64,000 nucleotides of DNA from Alphaproteobacteria bacterium (GCA_017528205.1 JAFXPE010000033.1:1-64000); one strand, 5' to 3'; shown: positions 1 through 9,675, numbered from the stretch's first letter. Notes: generated from the letters alone by a model not told the origin. Numbers and translations: made by a program.

Positions 1-1
1 A

Positions 2-253
2 GACGGCAACACGGCTGTTGCAGGTACTGCTGATATTGAAGGCGATACAACAATCGGCGACAAATTCAGCGTAACGGCTGAAGATGGCTCGATGTCTGCT
101 GCCGGAGGCAACTTCACAGTTGACAAAGACGGCAACACGGCTGTTGCAGGTACTGCTGATATTGAAGGCGATACAACAATCGGCGACAAATTCAGCGTAA
201 CGGCTGAAGATGGCTCGATGTCTGCTGCCGGAGGCAACTTCACAGTTGACAAA
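2..253 (+). repeat. 126-bp tandem repeats in the adhesin stalk
   Basis: Bases 2-91 recur at 128-217 with no difference that I can see. The unit start ATGTCTGCTGCC at 92 recurs at 218. The third copy diverges after about 35 bp. The array probably continues upstream of the window. Confidence 0.9.
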
Positions 254-1681
254 GATGGCAACACGGCTGTTGCTGGTACCTTAAATGTAACAGGTGCTAC
301 AGAATTGGCTGATACTTTGGATGTTGCAGGTAAGACGACATTGAGTTCTGATAACGGAATGGCGTTTAGTGCTAAACCAGATGTAGTAGTTAAATCTATT
401 GATGATGGTTCTACACCTGTTACCGGTGACGGTGATCCGGAAGCTTTGGCTACAACCGCTACGGTTATGACCAGTGCTGAAAATGCTAAATACACCGGCG
501 GTAATTCTACCCAAGGTGCTACTTATGCAACAGTTGGTGCCGACACCATTAAGGGTGCGTTCGAAGCTATCGAGAAATTCGTTGGCCCGAACGAAGCTAT
601 GGAACACAACGCGATTGCCGCTGATACCAACACCAGCGTAACCGAAGCCCTGAACAACTTGGCAACCAACGTTGCTAACGGAATGGGTGGTGAATTCGCT
701 GCTGACGGTAGCTGGTCCGGCAGTATGGCTAATGACAAGGGCGCTGATTATCGTGACCTGACAGGTGAAAATCTGGCAGCAGCTGTTGAAGTTATTAACA
801 GCAACATCGGTACGGCTAGCGAATTGTCTAACGCTTACAACGGCGTAAGCTCCAGCAATACGGTTAACGCCAACATTGATGCCATCAACGAGACAATCGG
901 TGATCTCTCCGGCTTGAATACCAAGCTGAAGAACTTGACCAACGGTGATGGTCCGAAGCCGCAAGATGTGGTTACAGCGTTTAACAACATTGATGCAACC
1001 CTCGGTCGTATTCACGGCTTGGCCGCTGAATTGGAGAAGAAGGGTGAATACCAAGGCAACTTGGCTGAAGGTACTACGGTTGAACAACACTTGACCGCTT
1101 TGGATAAGGCTATCGGTAATCGTAAGAACTACAAGAATACTGAAGGTTCTAACGGTTTCGTTGCTACCTCCGGCGCAGATGTTGCTACGGCTTTGACCGA
1201 AATCGCATCTAACATCGGTACAGCAGCTGACTTGGGTACTGAAGGTCTTAACGGTGTAAGCTCTGCTAACACGGTTAACTCCAACATTGCCTCTGTCAAC
1301 GAAGCTTTGGGTAACATTGATGAACTGAAGAATGCTGCATTCGCAAGAGGCAACTCTGTTGCTGAAGCTATCGGCAGCGTTGACGGTAAGTTAGTTGAGT
1401 TGGATGATCGTATGGGCTCGGTTGAACGTGACCTCAAAGAAACGCATCATGAATTGCGTAGAGGTATGGCTTCCATGGCCGCTATGTCGGCTTTGGTTCC
1501 GAACTCTCGTTCGACTGGCAACACAACGTTGTCACTCGGTACGGGTGCTTACAGCGGACATGGCGCTGTGGCAGTCGGTGCATTCCACTATCTCACAGAC
1601 AACTTAATGCTTAACGCAGGTCTTGCTTGGAGTGATAGTAGAGATGCTGTATACCGCGTAGGTGTTAGCTACTCGTTCTAA
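2..1681 (+). CDS. Trimeric autotransporter adhesin, C-terminal part (5' truncated by window)
   Basis: The reading frame is open from base 2, so the gene starts outside the window. The first ~85 visible residues are a 42-residue repeat (126 bp) with motifs such as GGNFTVDKDG and GDTTIGDKFSV. A long Asn/Ala/Thr-rich stalk follows, with recurring units that contain NGVSS.NTVN.NI. Near the end is a short coiled coil (LDDRMGSVERDLKETHHELR) and then about 70 residues ending in VGVSYSF, which resemble a YadA-type membrane anchor with a terminal aromatic. Proteins of this family form trimers, place the anchor as a beta-barrel in the outer membrane and display the stalk for adhesion. A terminator follows the stop directly. 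The family call is secure; the ligand is unknown. Confidence 0.88.
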   Translation, partial: DGNTAVAGTADIEGDTTIGDKFSVTAEDGSMSAAGGNFTVDKDGNTAVAGTADIEGDTTIGDKFSVTAEDGSMSAAGGNFTVDKDGNTAVAGTLNVTGATELADTLDVAGKTTLSSDNGMAFSAKPDVVVKSIDDGSTPVTGDGDPEALATTATVMTSAENAKYTGGNSTQGATYATVGADTIKGAFEAIEKFVGPNEAMEHNAIAADTNTSVTEALNNLATNVANGMGGEFAADGSWSGSMANDKGADYRDLTGENLAAAVEVINSNIGTASELSNAYNGVSSSNTVNANIDAINETIGDLSGLNTKLKNLTNGDGPKPQDVVTAFNNIDATLGRIHGLAAELEKKGEYQGNLAEGTTVEQHLTALDKAIGNRKNYKNTEGSNGFVATSGADVATALTEIASNIGTAADLGTEGLNGVSSANTVNSNIASVNEALGNIDELKNAAFARGNSVAEAIGSVDGKLVELDDRMGSVERDLKETHHELRRGMASMAAMSALVPNSRSTGNTTLSLGTGAYSGHGAVAVGAFHYLTDNLMLNAGLAWSDSRDAVYRVGVSYSF

Positions 1682-1702
1682 TCAGAACACAACTAAAGCA
1701 AA

Positions 1703-1736
1703 ACGTAGGGAGGGGAAACTCTCCCTATGTTTTTTT
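1703..1736 (+). terminator. Rho-independent terminator of the adhesin gene
   Basis: The 10-bp arms ACGTAGGGAG (1703-1712) and CTCCCTATGT (1721-1730), with one G-U pair, are followed by a T run to 1736. It lies 22 bases past the adhesin stop. Confidence 0.85.
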
Positions 1737-1757
1737 ATACGCTCTTGCAGAAAAAAC

Positions 1758-1786
1758 TTGAAAATCAAGAAGCTTTTGAATATAGT
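1758..1786 (+). promoter_or_regulatory. Sigma-70 promoter for the Skp-like gene
   Basis: TTGAAA (1758-1763) and TATAGT (1781-1786) are separated by 17 bp. They lie just after the adhesin terminator and 33 bp before the next start codon. Confidence 0.65.
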
Positions 1787-1819
1787 ATGCGCAAGTGATT
1801 TTATGCTAAGGGGGGTATT

Positions 1820-2476
1820 ATGGCAAAAAAAGCTGATACACAGGCAAAGTTTGAAGAAATAGAAAAATTTGAGGCCGAGACGGATAAGGAAACCGTTAAA
1901 AAGGAAACCAAATCCAAGGCCAAAAAGAAAAGCGAAGATGTCGCTTATGAGCCGCAACAAGCGCCTAAATGTTGTTGCACAGGTAGCAAAGTTGCTCTGA
2001 CTTTGCTGTTGTGCATCTTAATCGCGTCCAACGCGTTTTTGTTTTATAAGTATGATCAGTTGAACAATTTGGTTACGCAAAATCGCAACATTTATGTTTA
2101 TAATATGGAAAATTCTCTCTTGATGGCCGGAATGGCTGACGAAAATCAGCAGTTTGAGGCAGATTTGTACGCCTTGGAAAAAGATATCGATACCGCCAAA
2201 AAGAAGCTGAATAACATTAAGGATAAAAAGCTTAAACAAGAATATCAGGAAATGTATATGAACTCTCTGAAAATTAAGAGAGATGACTTGATAAAAGGAC
2301 ACGAAAAATTTGTGAACACATTGTCTAAAAATGTTGGCAAAGCGTTGGTAAAGGTGGCTAACGAGCATAACGTGGCAACCATTTTTTCAGCTCGGTCTAT
2401 TGCCGTCACCACGCCTTATGTGGTTGACGTTACGCCACAAATCGTGGAAATTCTCAAGAAAAAGATGGATAAGTAA
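1820..2476 (+). CDS. Membrane-anchored Skp/OmpH-like protein
   Basis: This 218-residue protein has a Lys/Glu-rich cytoplasmic N-terminus (1-48), a Cys triplet (KCCCTG) just before one hydrophobic segment (about 56-75), and a helical, charged periplasmic part. The C-terminus (ATIFSARSIAVTTPYVVDVTPQIVEILKK) has the layout of Skp/OmpH chaperones: a long helical hairpin followed by a short strand region and a final V/ITxxIV helix. Skp proteins bind unfolded outer-membrane proteins in the periplasm, but they are normally soluble and lack a transmembrane anchor. A strong ribosome site (AAGGGGGG) supports the start. The gene sits beside a trimeric autotransporter, so a folding role for it is plausible but inferred. 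It could instead be a TrbI-like or unrelated coiled-coil protein. Confidence 0.5.
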   Translation: MAKKADTQAKFEEIEKFEAETDKETVKKETKSKAKKKSEDVAYEPQQAPKCCCTGSKVALTLLLCILIASNAFLFYKYDQLNNLVTQNRNIYVYNMENSLLMAGMADENQQFEADLYALEKDIDTAKKKLNNIKDKKLKQEYQEMYMNSLKIKRDDLIKGHEKFVNTLSKNVGKALVKVANEHNVATIFSARSIAVTTPYVVDVTPQIVEILKKKMDK

Positions 2477-2503
2477 ACCCGTCGATATATAAATTTGTTG
2501 AGG

Positions 2504-2530
2504 GGAGGTTGCGTTGCAATCTCCTTTTCT
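2504..2530 (+). terminator. Terminator of the Skp-like gene
   Basis: GGAGGTTGC (2504-2512) pairs with GCAATCTCC (2516-2524) across a 3-base loop and is followed by TTTTCTTT. Confidence 0.75.
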
Positions 2531-2543
2531 TTATTTGGCTTAC

Positions 2544-2575
2544 AAAAAAAGTCACTGCCAAACAGACAGTGACTT
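2544..2575 (-). terminator. Terminator of rpoD
   Basis: AGTCACTG (2550-2557) pairs with CAGTGACT (2567-2574). Read on the minus strand it ends in a run of seven T (2550-2544), 20 bases after the rpoD stop. Confidence 0.85.
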
Positions 2576-2595
2576 GAATTTAATCGCGCCGCGGA

Positions 2596-4671
2596 CTATG
2601 AATGATCCAAAAACGAACGTAAACGCTTCGAGCGGCTAGGGTGTTTTAATTTGCGTAAAGCCTTAGCCTCAATTTGACGAATACGCTCACGAGTTACGTT
2701 GAATTGTTTGCCGACTTCTTCCAAGGTGTGGTCGGTGTTCATGCCGATGCCGAAACGCATACGCAAAACACGTTCTTCACGCGGAGTTAATGAGGATAAA
2801 ATCTTGGTACATGTTTCCTTCAGGTTGCTGTGAATTGCCATATCCAAAGGCTGCATTGCACTCTCGTCGGCAATAAAATCGCCCAAAGAAGAATCTTCCT
2901 CATCACCCACCGGTGCTTCCAAACTCACCGGCTCTTTGGCTATTTTCATAACCTTGCGAATTTTATCAAGCGGCATGGACAGGCGTTTGGCCAATTCCTC
3001 AGGCACCGGCTCACGCCCCATTTCCGCCAACATCTGCCGCGAAGTGCGTACCAGTTTGTTGATGGTTTCAATCATATGCACCGGAATACGAATAGTGCGC
3101 GCCTGATCAGCAATCGAGCGGGTAATGGCCTGACGTATCCACCAAGTTGCATAGGTTGAAAATTTATAGCCGCGACGATATTCGAACTTATCCACGGCCT
3201 TCATCAAACCGATGTTGCCTTCTTGAATCAAATCCAAAAATTGCATACCGCGGTTGGTGTATTTTTTGGCAATAGAAATCACCAAGCGTAAGTTAGCCTC
3301 AATCATTTCCTTTTTGGCGCGCTCGGCTTCGCGTTCGCCTTTTTTGATGGTTTCGACCATTTTGCGATATTCGGTAATCGGCAAATCGCATTCTTGTGCC
3401 ATTTGTGCCACATTTTGCCGAATTTCGATAATATCGTCTTTGTGTTTTTCTACAAATTGCGCCCAATGCTTATCTTTTTTCTGCGCAATTTTATTGAGCC
3501 AATTCGGGTCTAATTCCGATTTTTGATAAACCGCCAGAAAATCCTCGCGCTTGATTTTGCAATTAAGGGCAAAGCGCAACAATTTTCCTTCTTGCGTCAG
3601 CAGGCGATTGTTCATATCGTTAAGCTGTTCGACCAATTGTTCCACGCGGGAGCTGTTTAAGTGAATTGAGCTCATCAGCTCTATCAGCTCTTTTTTGAGC
3701 TTAAGGTATTTCTTTTCAATCGTCGGAATGATTTTTCTGCCGGATAGAATAGCCGCCATGCGTTGTCCCTGAACTTTTTTCAAGTTGTCGTAATAGCCGG
3801 AGATTTTGGTTAAGTTTTCCAAAACCGGCTGCATCAACATCGCTTCCATTGAAGACATAGAGGTAGAGGAGTGGCCGATTCCTTCGATATCATCTTCGTC
3901 ACCGTCGGAGTTTTCCTCGTCGAGCGATTCGATATTGTCGTCAGCTTCGTCAATTTCATCATTCACATCGCCGTCAATGTCGATATCCGTATCCAAATCG
4001 TCGTCAATCTCGTCCAGATTCTTTTCGTTGAGCTCTTTGGTTACCTTTTCCAAATCATCAACCTGAGTTTCCGTGTCGTCATAAACGATGGCCTCGGAAT
4101 CGTCACCGAACATCATTTCCACATCAACAATGTCGCGCAGTTGCAATTCGCCGTTTTCCAGCTGATCGCGCCATTCCGAGATGGCTTTAATGGTCATCGG
4201 ACTTTCGCATAATCCGCTAATCATCACCGTTTTACCGGCTTCAATTCGCTTAGAAATGGCAATTTCACCTTCACGCGACAGCAACTCGACAAGCCCCATT
4301 TCTTTCAGGTACATTCTGACCGGATCGTCGGAATGACCGACATCGCGGGAATCAATATTACCTACGTTTTCAAGGTCTTCGCTGTCTTCGTCATAGGCAT
4401 AATCTTCACCTGAGGCCTCATTTTCTTCGTCGGAAAGCTCGGAATCCGAAGTAATGTTAATTCCCATTTCCGAGATGCTTGACATAATGTCTTCCAGTCT
4501 TTCGGAAGAAAGCTTTTCGGGCGGAAGGGTTTTATTCAACTCTTCCATAGTGATATAGCCCAGTTTTTTGCCTTTTGCTATTAAATTGCGAATAGCTGTC
4601 TCCGAGGCATTTATAACGGCGTCGTCGCCATTTTCTGCCTCGTATAAATCCTGATTGTTTTTTTCCGCCAT
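2596..4671 (-). CDS. rpoD: Primary sigma factor RpoD (sigma-70)
   Basis: This 691-residue protein directs RNA polymerase to housekeeping promoters. Region 1.1 occupies the first ~80 residues. Region 1.2 follows ([20 protein letters not shown]). Region 2 contains [42 protein letters not shown] and [15 protein letters not shown]. Region 4.2 is the helix-turn-helix with [20 protein letters not shown] near the C-terminus. The non-conserved region between 1.2 and 2 carries a very acidic stretch (about residues 200-268, mostly Asp, Glu, Ile). The gene has its own promoter downstream of dnaG and a strong terminator. It matches the classical dnaG-rpoD macromolecular synthesis arrangement. Confidence 0.97.
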   Translation of the reverse strand: MAEKNNQDLYEAENGDDAVINASETAIRNLIAKGKKLGYITMEELNKTLPPEKLSSERLEDIMSSISEMGINITSDSELSDEENEASGEDYAYDEDSEDLENVGNIDSRDVGHSDDPVRMYLKEMGLVELLSREGEIAISKRIEAGKTVMISGLCESPMTIKAISEWRDQLENGELQLRDIVDVEMMFGDDSEAIVYDDTETQVDDLEKVTKELNEKNLDEIDDDLDTDIDIDGDVNDEIDEADDNIESLDEENSDGDEDDIEGIGHSSTSMSSMEAMLMQPVLENLTKISGYYDNLKKVQGQRMAAILSGRKIIPTIEKKYLKLKKELIELMSSIHLNSSRVEQLVEQLNDMNNRLLTQEGKLLRFALNCKIKREDFLAVYQKSELDPNWLNKIAQKKDKHWAQFVEKHKDDIIEIRQNVAQMAQECDLPITEYRKMVETIKKGEREAERAKKEMIEANLRLVISIAKKYTNRGMQFLDLIQEGNIGLMKAVDKFEYRRGYKFSTYATWWIRQAITRSIADQARTIRIPVHMIETINKLVRTSRQMLAEMGREPVPEELAKRLSMPLDKIRKVMKIAKEPVSLEAPVGDEEDSSLGDFIADESAMQPLDMAIHSNLKETCTKILSSLTPREERVLRMRFGIGMNTDHTLEEVGKQFNVTRERIRQIEAKALRKLKHPSRSKRLRSFLDHS

Positions 4672-4730
4672 AACGTTCCTTAAAAAATCGATTTTTAATC
4701 TTGTAAAGATTATTTTGCTAGCACCGGATA

Positions 4731-4759
4731 TATTTAGTTAATTTTTATGGATTTGTCAA
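4731..4759 (-). promoter_or_regulatory. Promoter of rpoD
   Basis: On the minus strand, TTGACA (4759-4754) and TAAATA (4736-4731) are spaced by 17 bp. They lie in the 112-bp gap between dnaG and rpoD. Confidence 0.65.
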
Positions 4760-4783
4760 GAACTGAAAACAACTTTTTTACAG

Positions 4784-6628
4784 TTATTCTTCGGTGGCTA
4801 AAAATTTGTTGCGTTCAACAATCAATTGTTTGTATCGGTTATAGTTTTCGTCGGCGTTTTCGGGTGCTTGTTTAATTAAAGTCATACATTCTTTTATTTC
4901 TTTATCAATTTGTTTTAATTGAATTTCTTTTAATCCTTCATTTATTTCGGTTTTCAAATCGAGAAAATCTGTTTTTTGCAGTTTATACATATTCAGCTCC
5001 CACAGATTTTCTATTTCCGTCTTGAAATTCAGCTTTAATTTCTCAATCATAATATCCGAATCGATTGATTTATCTTCTTGCACTATCTCAATGATTTCGT
5101 TTAATATTTTGGCCATCGGTGATTTTTCGATTTCAAACGACATTAGCTGTTCTTCGTAATCTATTGAAAGTTTGGGATAAATAATCATGGCAGCCACGAT
5201 TTTGCGCAAAAATAAATCATTCAACGGCGGTTTTTTTACCAAATGATAATCTTGTCCGGTTTTAGAGTTTATATTCTTGCGACTGCGGTTGGGAGTGTAG
5301 GTGCCGATAGATGAACTTGGTTGGATAACTTGTTGAGAATTCTTAAATTCTGCTCCGCGACCAAAGGTATAATAGATGCGCTTTTTCATCTCTTGCGCAT
5401 AATAGTTGCGGATTTGATTGTCTTTGATTTTGGCCACTTCTTCAAAAATTTCTTTTTCAATCAGGGCCTTTTGTTCAGGAGTTTCAGTTTCTTTATTCAT
5501 CTTGCACTTGTGCCACAAAATATCCACCAGCGGTTTGGCACGTTGCAAATGACGCTCAAAAACTTCGGCGCCCAGCTTGTGCAAAAGTTCGTCCGGATCT
5601 TTGGCTTCTTTCAAAAAAATATAATTGGCAGAATATCCGGCACGCAAATTAGGTAAAATGCGGTCAACCGAGCGAATGGCGGCGCGAATTCCGGCAGAAT
5701 CGCCGTCAAAGCACAAAGTCGGATTGTTGCAAACTTTCCACGCTTCCAAAATCTGTTCTTCAGTTAAGGCTGTACCCAGCGGCGCAACAGCATAACCAAA
5801 ACCGAAACAATCAAGCGCAATAACGTCCATATAACCTTCGCAGATAATCAGGCGTTTCTGGTTATACGCCGGCTCGCGGGCGTTGTTCATATTATAGAGA
5901 ATGCGGCGCTTGTTAAAAATAGGGGTTTCCGGCGAGTTTAGGTATTTAGGCTGTCCGTCTCCCAAAATTCGTCCGCCGAAAGCAATAATGTTATTTTGTT
6001 TATCCATAATCGGAATCATCACCCGATCGCGGAAAAAGTCGCTCGGCTGGCGTGTTTTATCTTCCGGAACGGTAATCAGGCCCAAATCCGCCATATCTTC
6101 CTCGCTGACGCCTTTGGAGGATAAAAATGCTTTCAAACCCTTGTTATTCGGCGCATACCCCAAACGAAAACGCTTGATGTTTTCGTCGCTCAGACCGCGT
6201 TTTTGCCGCAAATAGCTCAAGCCTTGAGCGCCAATCGGCATATAGAGATTTTTTTCAAAAAACGCCGCTGCCAATTCCATAATTTCATACAATGATTTCC
6301 GTTTTTGCGCTGCTTCCTGACTTTCCTTGGAAAAAGCCGGCAAAGTTAAACCCACGCGAGCCGCCAGTTTTTTGACGGCTTCTATATACGGCAGTCCGTC
6401 TTTATCCATCAAAAACTTAATGGCATCGCCGTGCGCTCCGCACCCGAAACAATGGTAAAATCCCTTGCTTTCGTTAATGGTGAAAGAGGGGGTTTTCTCT
6501 TGATGAAACGGGCATAAACCGGTATATTCGCGGCCTCGTTTTTGTAATTTTACTTTTTCACCGACAACTTCGGCAATGGAAATGCGGCTGCGTAATTCAT
6601 CCAAAAATTTTTGGAAATCATCATTCAT
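4784..6628 (-). CDS. dnaG: DNA primase DnaG
   Basis: This 614-residue protein makes RNA primers at the replication fork. The N-terminal CHC2 zinc domain has C39-x2-H42 and C60-x2-C63 (CPFH, CFGC). The TOPRIM catalytic core follows, with the IICEGYMDVIAL motif and CFDGDSAGIRAA metal-binding acidic residues. The last ~200 residues are the helical DnaB-binding region, which is poorly conserved as expected. It follows yqeY by 18 bp on the same strand and precedes rpoD. Length and domain order are normal. Confidence 0.97.
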   Translation of the reverse strand: MNDDFQKFLDELRSRISIAEVVGEKVKLQKRGREYTGLCPFHQEKTPSFTINESKGFYHCFGCGAHGDAIKFLMDKDGLPYIEAVKKLAARVGLTLPAFSKESQEAAQKRKSLYEIMELAAAFFEKNLYMPIGAQGLSYLRQKRGLSDENIKRFRLGYAPNNKGLKAFLSSKGVSEEDMADLGLITVPEDKTRQPSDFFRDRVMIPIMDKQNNIIAFGGRILGDGQPKYLNSPETPIFNKRRILYNMNNAREPAYNQKRLIICEGYMDVIALDCFGFGYAVAPLGTALTEEQILEAWKVCNNPTLCFDGDSAGIRAAIRSVDRILPNLRAGYSANYIFLKEAKDPDELLHKLGAEVFERHLQRAKPLVDILWHKCKMNKETETPEQKALIEKEIFEEVAKIKDNQIRNYYAQEMKKRIYYTFGRGAEFKNSQQVIQPSSSIGTYTPNRSRKNINSKTGQDYHLVKKPPLNDLFLRKIVAAMIIYPKLSIDYEEQLMSFEIEKSPMAKILNEIIEIVQEDKSIDSDIMIEKLKLNFKTEIENLWELNMYKLQKTDFLDLKTEINEGLKEIQLKQIDKEIKECMTLIKQAPENADENYNRYKQLIVERNKFLATEE

Positions 6629-6646
6629 ATTGCGGCAAGTCTTCTC

Positions 6647-7099
6647 TTAAGCCAAGATTTTTTTGATAATCGCAGATGCCGAGCCGAAATCCATCTGTCC
6701 GGCATATTTGTTTTTAAGCGCACCCATAACTTTGCCCATATCTTTAATGGATGCGGCACCGACTTCGGATACCACCGCCTTAATGGCGGCTTCGGTTTCT
6801 TCTGCCGAGAGTTGCTTTGGCAGAAAACGCGAGATAACATCAATTTCCGACTGTTCTTTTTCGGCCAAATCCGGACGGTTGCCGCTTTGGTAAATTTTTA
6901 TGGATTCATTGCGTTGTTTAATCATACTTTGCATCATGGCAAGCAACACGTCGTCCGAGGCTTTTTCCAAACCCTTGCCGCGAGCTTCCACGTCTTTTTC
7001 TTTTTGGCCGGCGATAATCAGACGCACGGCGTTAACCGTTTGGGTATCTCTGTTTTTCATAGCCTCTTTCAGGCTGTTTTGCAAATCATCTCTTAACAT
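6647..7099 (-). CDS. yqeY: GatB/YqeY-domain protein
   Basis: This 150-residue protein is of full family length. It has the characteristic opening MLRDDLQNSLKEAMKNRD, the central FLPKQLS motif and the tail DMGKVMGALKNKYAGQMDFG. The YqeY domain resembles the tRNA-binding tail of GatB; its function is not settled. Its position before dnaG and rpoD is the common rpsU-yqeY-dnaG-rpoD order, here without rpsU. The start is supported by TAGGAGAAT upstream. It lies 15 bp after the zinc-ribbon gene and is probably cotranscribed with it. Confidence 0.9.
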   Translation of the reverse strand: MLRDDLQNSLKEAMKNRDTQTVNAVRLIIAGQKEKDVEARGKGLEKASDDVLLAMMQSMIKQRNESIKIYQSGNRPDLAEKEQSEIDVISRFLPKQLSAEETEAAIKAVVSEVGAASIKDMGKVMGALKNKYAGQMDFGSASAIIKKILA

Positions 7100-7114
7100 T
7101 TTATTCTCCTAAAA

Positions 7115-7930
7115 TTATTCATTAAAATCACGCAACACGTCTTCCATGGTTATTCTGAGTTTTGAATTGAAATCGGAAGGATAATCGAGCAACACCCGGA
7201 ATAATACGCTGAAACCGGATTCTACCTTATGCTCGGGCAGAATTTCCACCACTTCGTCTTCAATCTGGTTATTGCGGTTAACAACGGAAACTTTGACCGG
7301 CAACAGATGCACGGTTTTATCGCCCTTGTTGCAAATACGTCCGCTGACTTCAATTTGCGGCCGGTCTTTATCTTCCAACTCTTTAACTTGAACATCTTCA
7401 AAAACGAGGTCTTTGCCGCGATACATACTTTCCACCTTAAAGCGTCCGTACATATTTTCCAACCACGGCGCCGCATTAACCACGTCGTAACGATAAACAT
7501 AAAACAGTTTGGCACCCAAAATCACAACGGCGATTAATAAAAAAGCACAAATCAAATACAGCGATATGTTGTTCAGCGTATAGTGCTTAAATTTTTGCCC
7601 CACCGACATATCTTCTACCGAATTTCCCGAAGAAAACAGATTTTTAGTGTCGTGCGACAGGCGGTTAAACATAATGTTGATGTCTTCGTTGATATCCTCA
7701 TTTATCTCAGTATTCTGAGTATTTTCCGAACCGCTTGCCGCGTCTTGCTGACTATCGGTTGAAATTTCGTCTTCAACCGGCATATCTTCCGCCTCGGCAT
7801 CGGAAAGCGAACTCGGATACACCATCCATATTTCACCGCACTCGGCGCATTTAAACTTTTTGCCGTTTTCCGGTATTCGATCGGCAGATATATTGTACAC
7901 GGAACGGCATTTCGGACAACTTATTAACAT
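7115..7930 (-). CDS. MJ0042-type zinc-ribbon membrane protein
   Basis: The 271-residue protein opens with a zinc ribbon, CPKCRSVYNI....KCAECGEIW, of the MJ0042 type that is common at the N-terminus of proteobacterial membrane proteins. An acidic linker (about 45-105), one transmembrane helix (about 123-145) and a C-terminal domain of ~120 residues follow, the last resembling the DUF3426 type with VEVSGRICNKGDK-like strands. The gene is divergent from ftsE, and in Alphaproteobacteria such genes are often next to ftsE. The function is unknown. It leads the operon that continues into yqeY and dnaG. Confidence 0.75.
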   Translation of the reverse strand: MLISCPKCRSVYNISADRIPENGKKFKCAECGEIWMVYPSSLSDAEAEDMPVEDEISTDSQQDAASGSENTQNTEINEDINEDINIMFNRLSHDTKNLFSSGNSVEDMSVGQKFKHYTLNNISLYLICAFLLIAVVILGAKLFYVYRYDVVNAAPWLENMYGRFKVESMYRGKDLVFEDVQVKELEDKDRPQIEVSGRICNKGDKTVHLLPVKVSVVNRNNQIEDEVVEILPEHKVESGFSVLFRVLLDYPSDFNSKLRITMEDVLRDFNE

Positions 7931-8046
7931 ATTAACCTCTTTTTTTTACACTATATTCTAAAAATCTTGAGAAGCAATTAAAAAAAATATTTTATTAAAT
8001 AGATTATTGTTGTATGATTTGTCATCATCGGTTTAAAGGAGGAATT

Positions 8047-8751
8047 ATGACAGATAACGCAGCGAATTTACAACAACCGATTATTGATTTGCAAAATGTG
8101 GCTGTCGGCTATGACGGCGAAAACGTTTTAAGTGACGTGCATTTATCGCTTATGCCAGGCTCTTTTACGTTTGTTACCGGAAAGAGCGGTGCCGGCAAAA
8201 CCACTTTGCTCAGTATGCTTTATTTGATTAGAAAACCGTATAAGGGAGTGCTGAACGTTTTCGGCACCAATGTTAATTTTTCCAATCGCGCCACTTTGGC
8301 CAACATGCGCCAAAGAATAGGCGTTGTTTTTCAAGATTTCCGACTTTTGGACCATCTTACGGTTTATGACAATATCGCGTTGCCGCTCCGCGTTCGCGGT
8401 ATGAACGAAAAAGAAATCAATCGGCGGGTGATGGAGTTGCTGCGTTGGATAGAATTGCATAAAAACGTTTATAAGCTGTGCAGTACGCTTTCCGGCGGAG
8501 AAAAACAGCGTGTGGCCATTGCTCGAGCGGTTATCAATCGGCCGGATATTTTGTTTGCCGACGAGCCTACGGGCAGCGTTGATGCGGAAATCGCCGATAA
8601 ATTGATGCGTTTGTTTGTTGAACTTAACCGAGTGGGGACAACGGTTGTAATTGCCACCCACAACGAGCAACTGACTTCTTCTTATAACTATCAGAGAATA
8701 AATTTATTAAACGGAACAGCCAAATTGTTACCGCCATTAAAGCGGATTTAG
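8047..8751 (+). CDS. ftsE: Cell division ATP-binding protein FtsE
   Basis: An ABC ATPase of 234 residues. It has Walker A GKSGAGKTT, the signature LSGGEKQRVAIARA, Walker B ILFADEPTG and a switch His (IATHNE). I chose the ATG at 8047 because AAAGGAGG lies just upstream; an in-frame ATG at 8014 has no ribosome site. FtsE and the next gene, FtsX, form the complex that links the Z ring to activation of peptidoglycan hydrolases. It is the first gene of the long plus-strand run that ends with yejF. Confidence 0.93.
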   Translation: MTDNAANLQQPIIDLQNVAVGYDGENVLSDVHLSLMPGSFTFVTGKSGAGKTTLLSMLYLIRKPYKGVLNVFGTNVNFSNRATLANMRQRIGVVFQDFRLLDHLTVYDNIALPLRVRGMNEKEINRRVMELLRWIELHKNVYKLCSTLSGGEKQRVAIARAVINRPDILFADEPTGSVDAEIADKLMRLFVELNRVGTTVVIATHNEQLTSSYNYQRINLLNGTAKLLPPLKRI

Positions 8752-8766
8752 CGGAGAAAACACATT

Positions 8767-9675
8767 ATGAACACAGAATTGATGCGCAAAAACGAAATCA
8801 CGGTTGAAGACGAAGACACATCCGTATTTATGTATGTTCTTTCTTCTATTTATATGTATTTGTTTGTTGTGGTTTTGGCTATGGTTATGGCGATTCACTC
8901 AATGGTCAGCAATTGGGAAAAAGACATTGTCGGCTCCATCACCGTACAGATTGTGCCGGTGGAAGACGAGGATAAAAAGGTTGATACGGAAAAAAGTCAG
9001 CAGGAAGTCAATAAGGTTTTACAATATATGGAAAATGTTACAGGCGTAAAAAGCGTGCATTTGTTGGACTCGCAAAGCATAGAAAAGCTGATGACGCCGT
9101 GGCTCGGCAACAAGGTGGATATTTCCGCTTTGCCGATTCCGCAACTTTTGGATGTTCAACTTGACGACAGCGCGGAACTCAATTATGACGAAATCACCAG
9201 AGGCTTGCACAAGTTAACGCCTAATGCTTCCATCGATAATCACCGTTTGTGGCTGAATCGTTTGCTTAAATTTGCCAATTCGCTCAACACTTTGGCCTTG
9301 GCGGTGTTGATAATGGTGGTGGTGATTTGCGCCTTTTCGATATATTATTCCGCCCGCACCAGCTTGGGAATCAATATGGATTCTATCGAGATTCTGCACA
9401 TTATCGGCGCGCATGACGATTATATTGCCGGTCAATACGCGCGCAGTTACGGCAAAATCGGTTTCTTTTCGGGAATTATTGGTTTAATGTTTGCCGTACC
9501 GAGCATTATTTTGATTTCCAAATACGGCATATCCACCGGTAGCGGATTATTAAACGGCGCCGGATTGTCGCAACTAAACTGGGCAATTATGCTGATGACG
9601 CCGCTGTTTGCATTTTTATATGCCAAATATACGGCCTATTACACGGTGCGTAAATCGTTGGAGAAGATGTGTTGA
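8767..9675 (+). CDS. ftsX: Cell division protein FtsX
   Basis: This 302-residue permease-like partner of FtsE has four transmembrane segments (about 26-48, 176-198, 228-250 and 272-292). A periplasmic loop of about 120 residues between the first two is the usual site for contacting hydrolase regulators. The start has GGAG upstream and lies 15 bp after ftsE. Sequence conservation is low, as usual for FtsX, but context and topology fit. Its stop overlaps the start of the next gene. Confidence 0.88.
   Translation: MNTELMRKNEITVEDEDTSVFMYVLSSIYMYLFVVVLAMVMAIHSMVSNWEKDIVGSITVQIVPVEDEDKKVDTEKSQQEVNKVLQYMENVTGVKSVHLLDSQSIEKLMTPWLGNKVDISALPIPQLLDVQLDDSAELNYDEITRGLHKLTPNASIDNHRLWLNRLLKFANSLNTLALAVLIMVVVICAFSIYYSARTSLGINMDSIEILHIIGAHDDYIAGQYARSYGKIGFFSGIIGLMFAVPSIILISKYGISTGSGLLNGAGLSQLNWAIMLMTPLFAFLYAKYTAYYTVRKSLEKMC

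Noticed and set aside
281-1090. Long minus-strand open frame opposite the adhesin
   Set aside because: It is a shadow of a low-complexity coding region, with no ribosome site and no family pattern.
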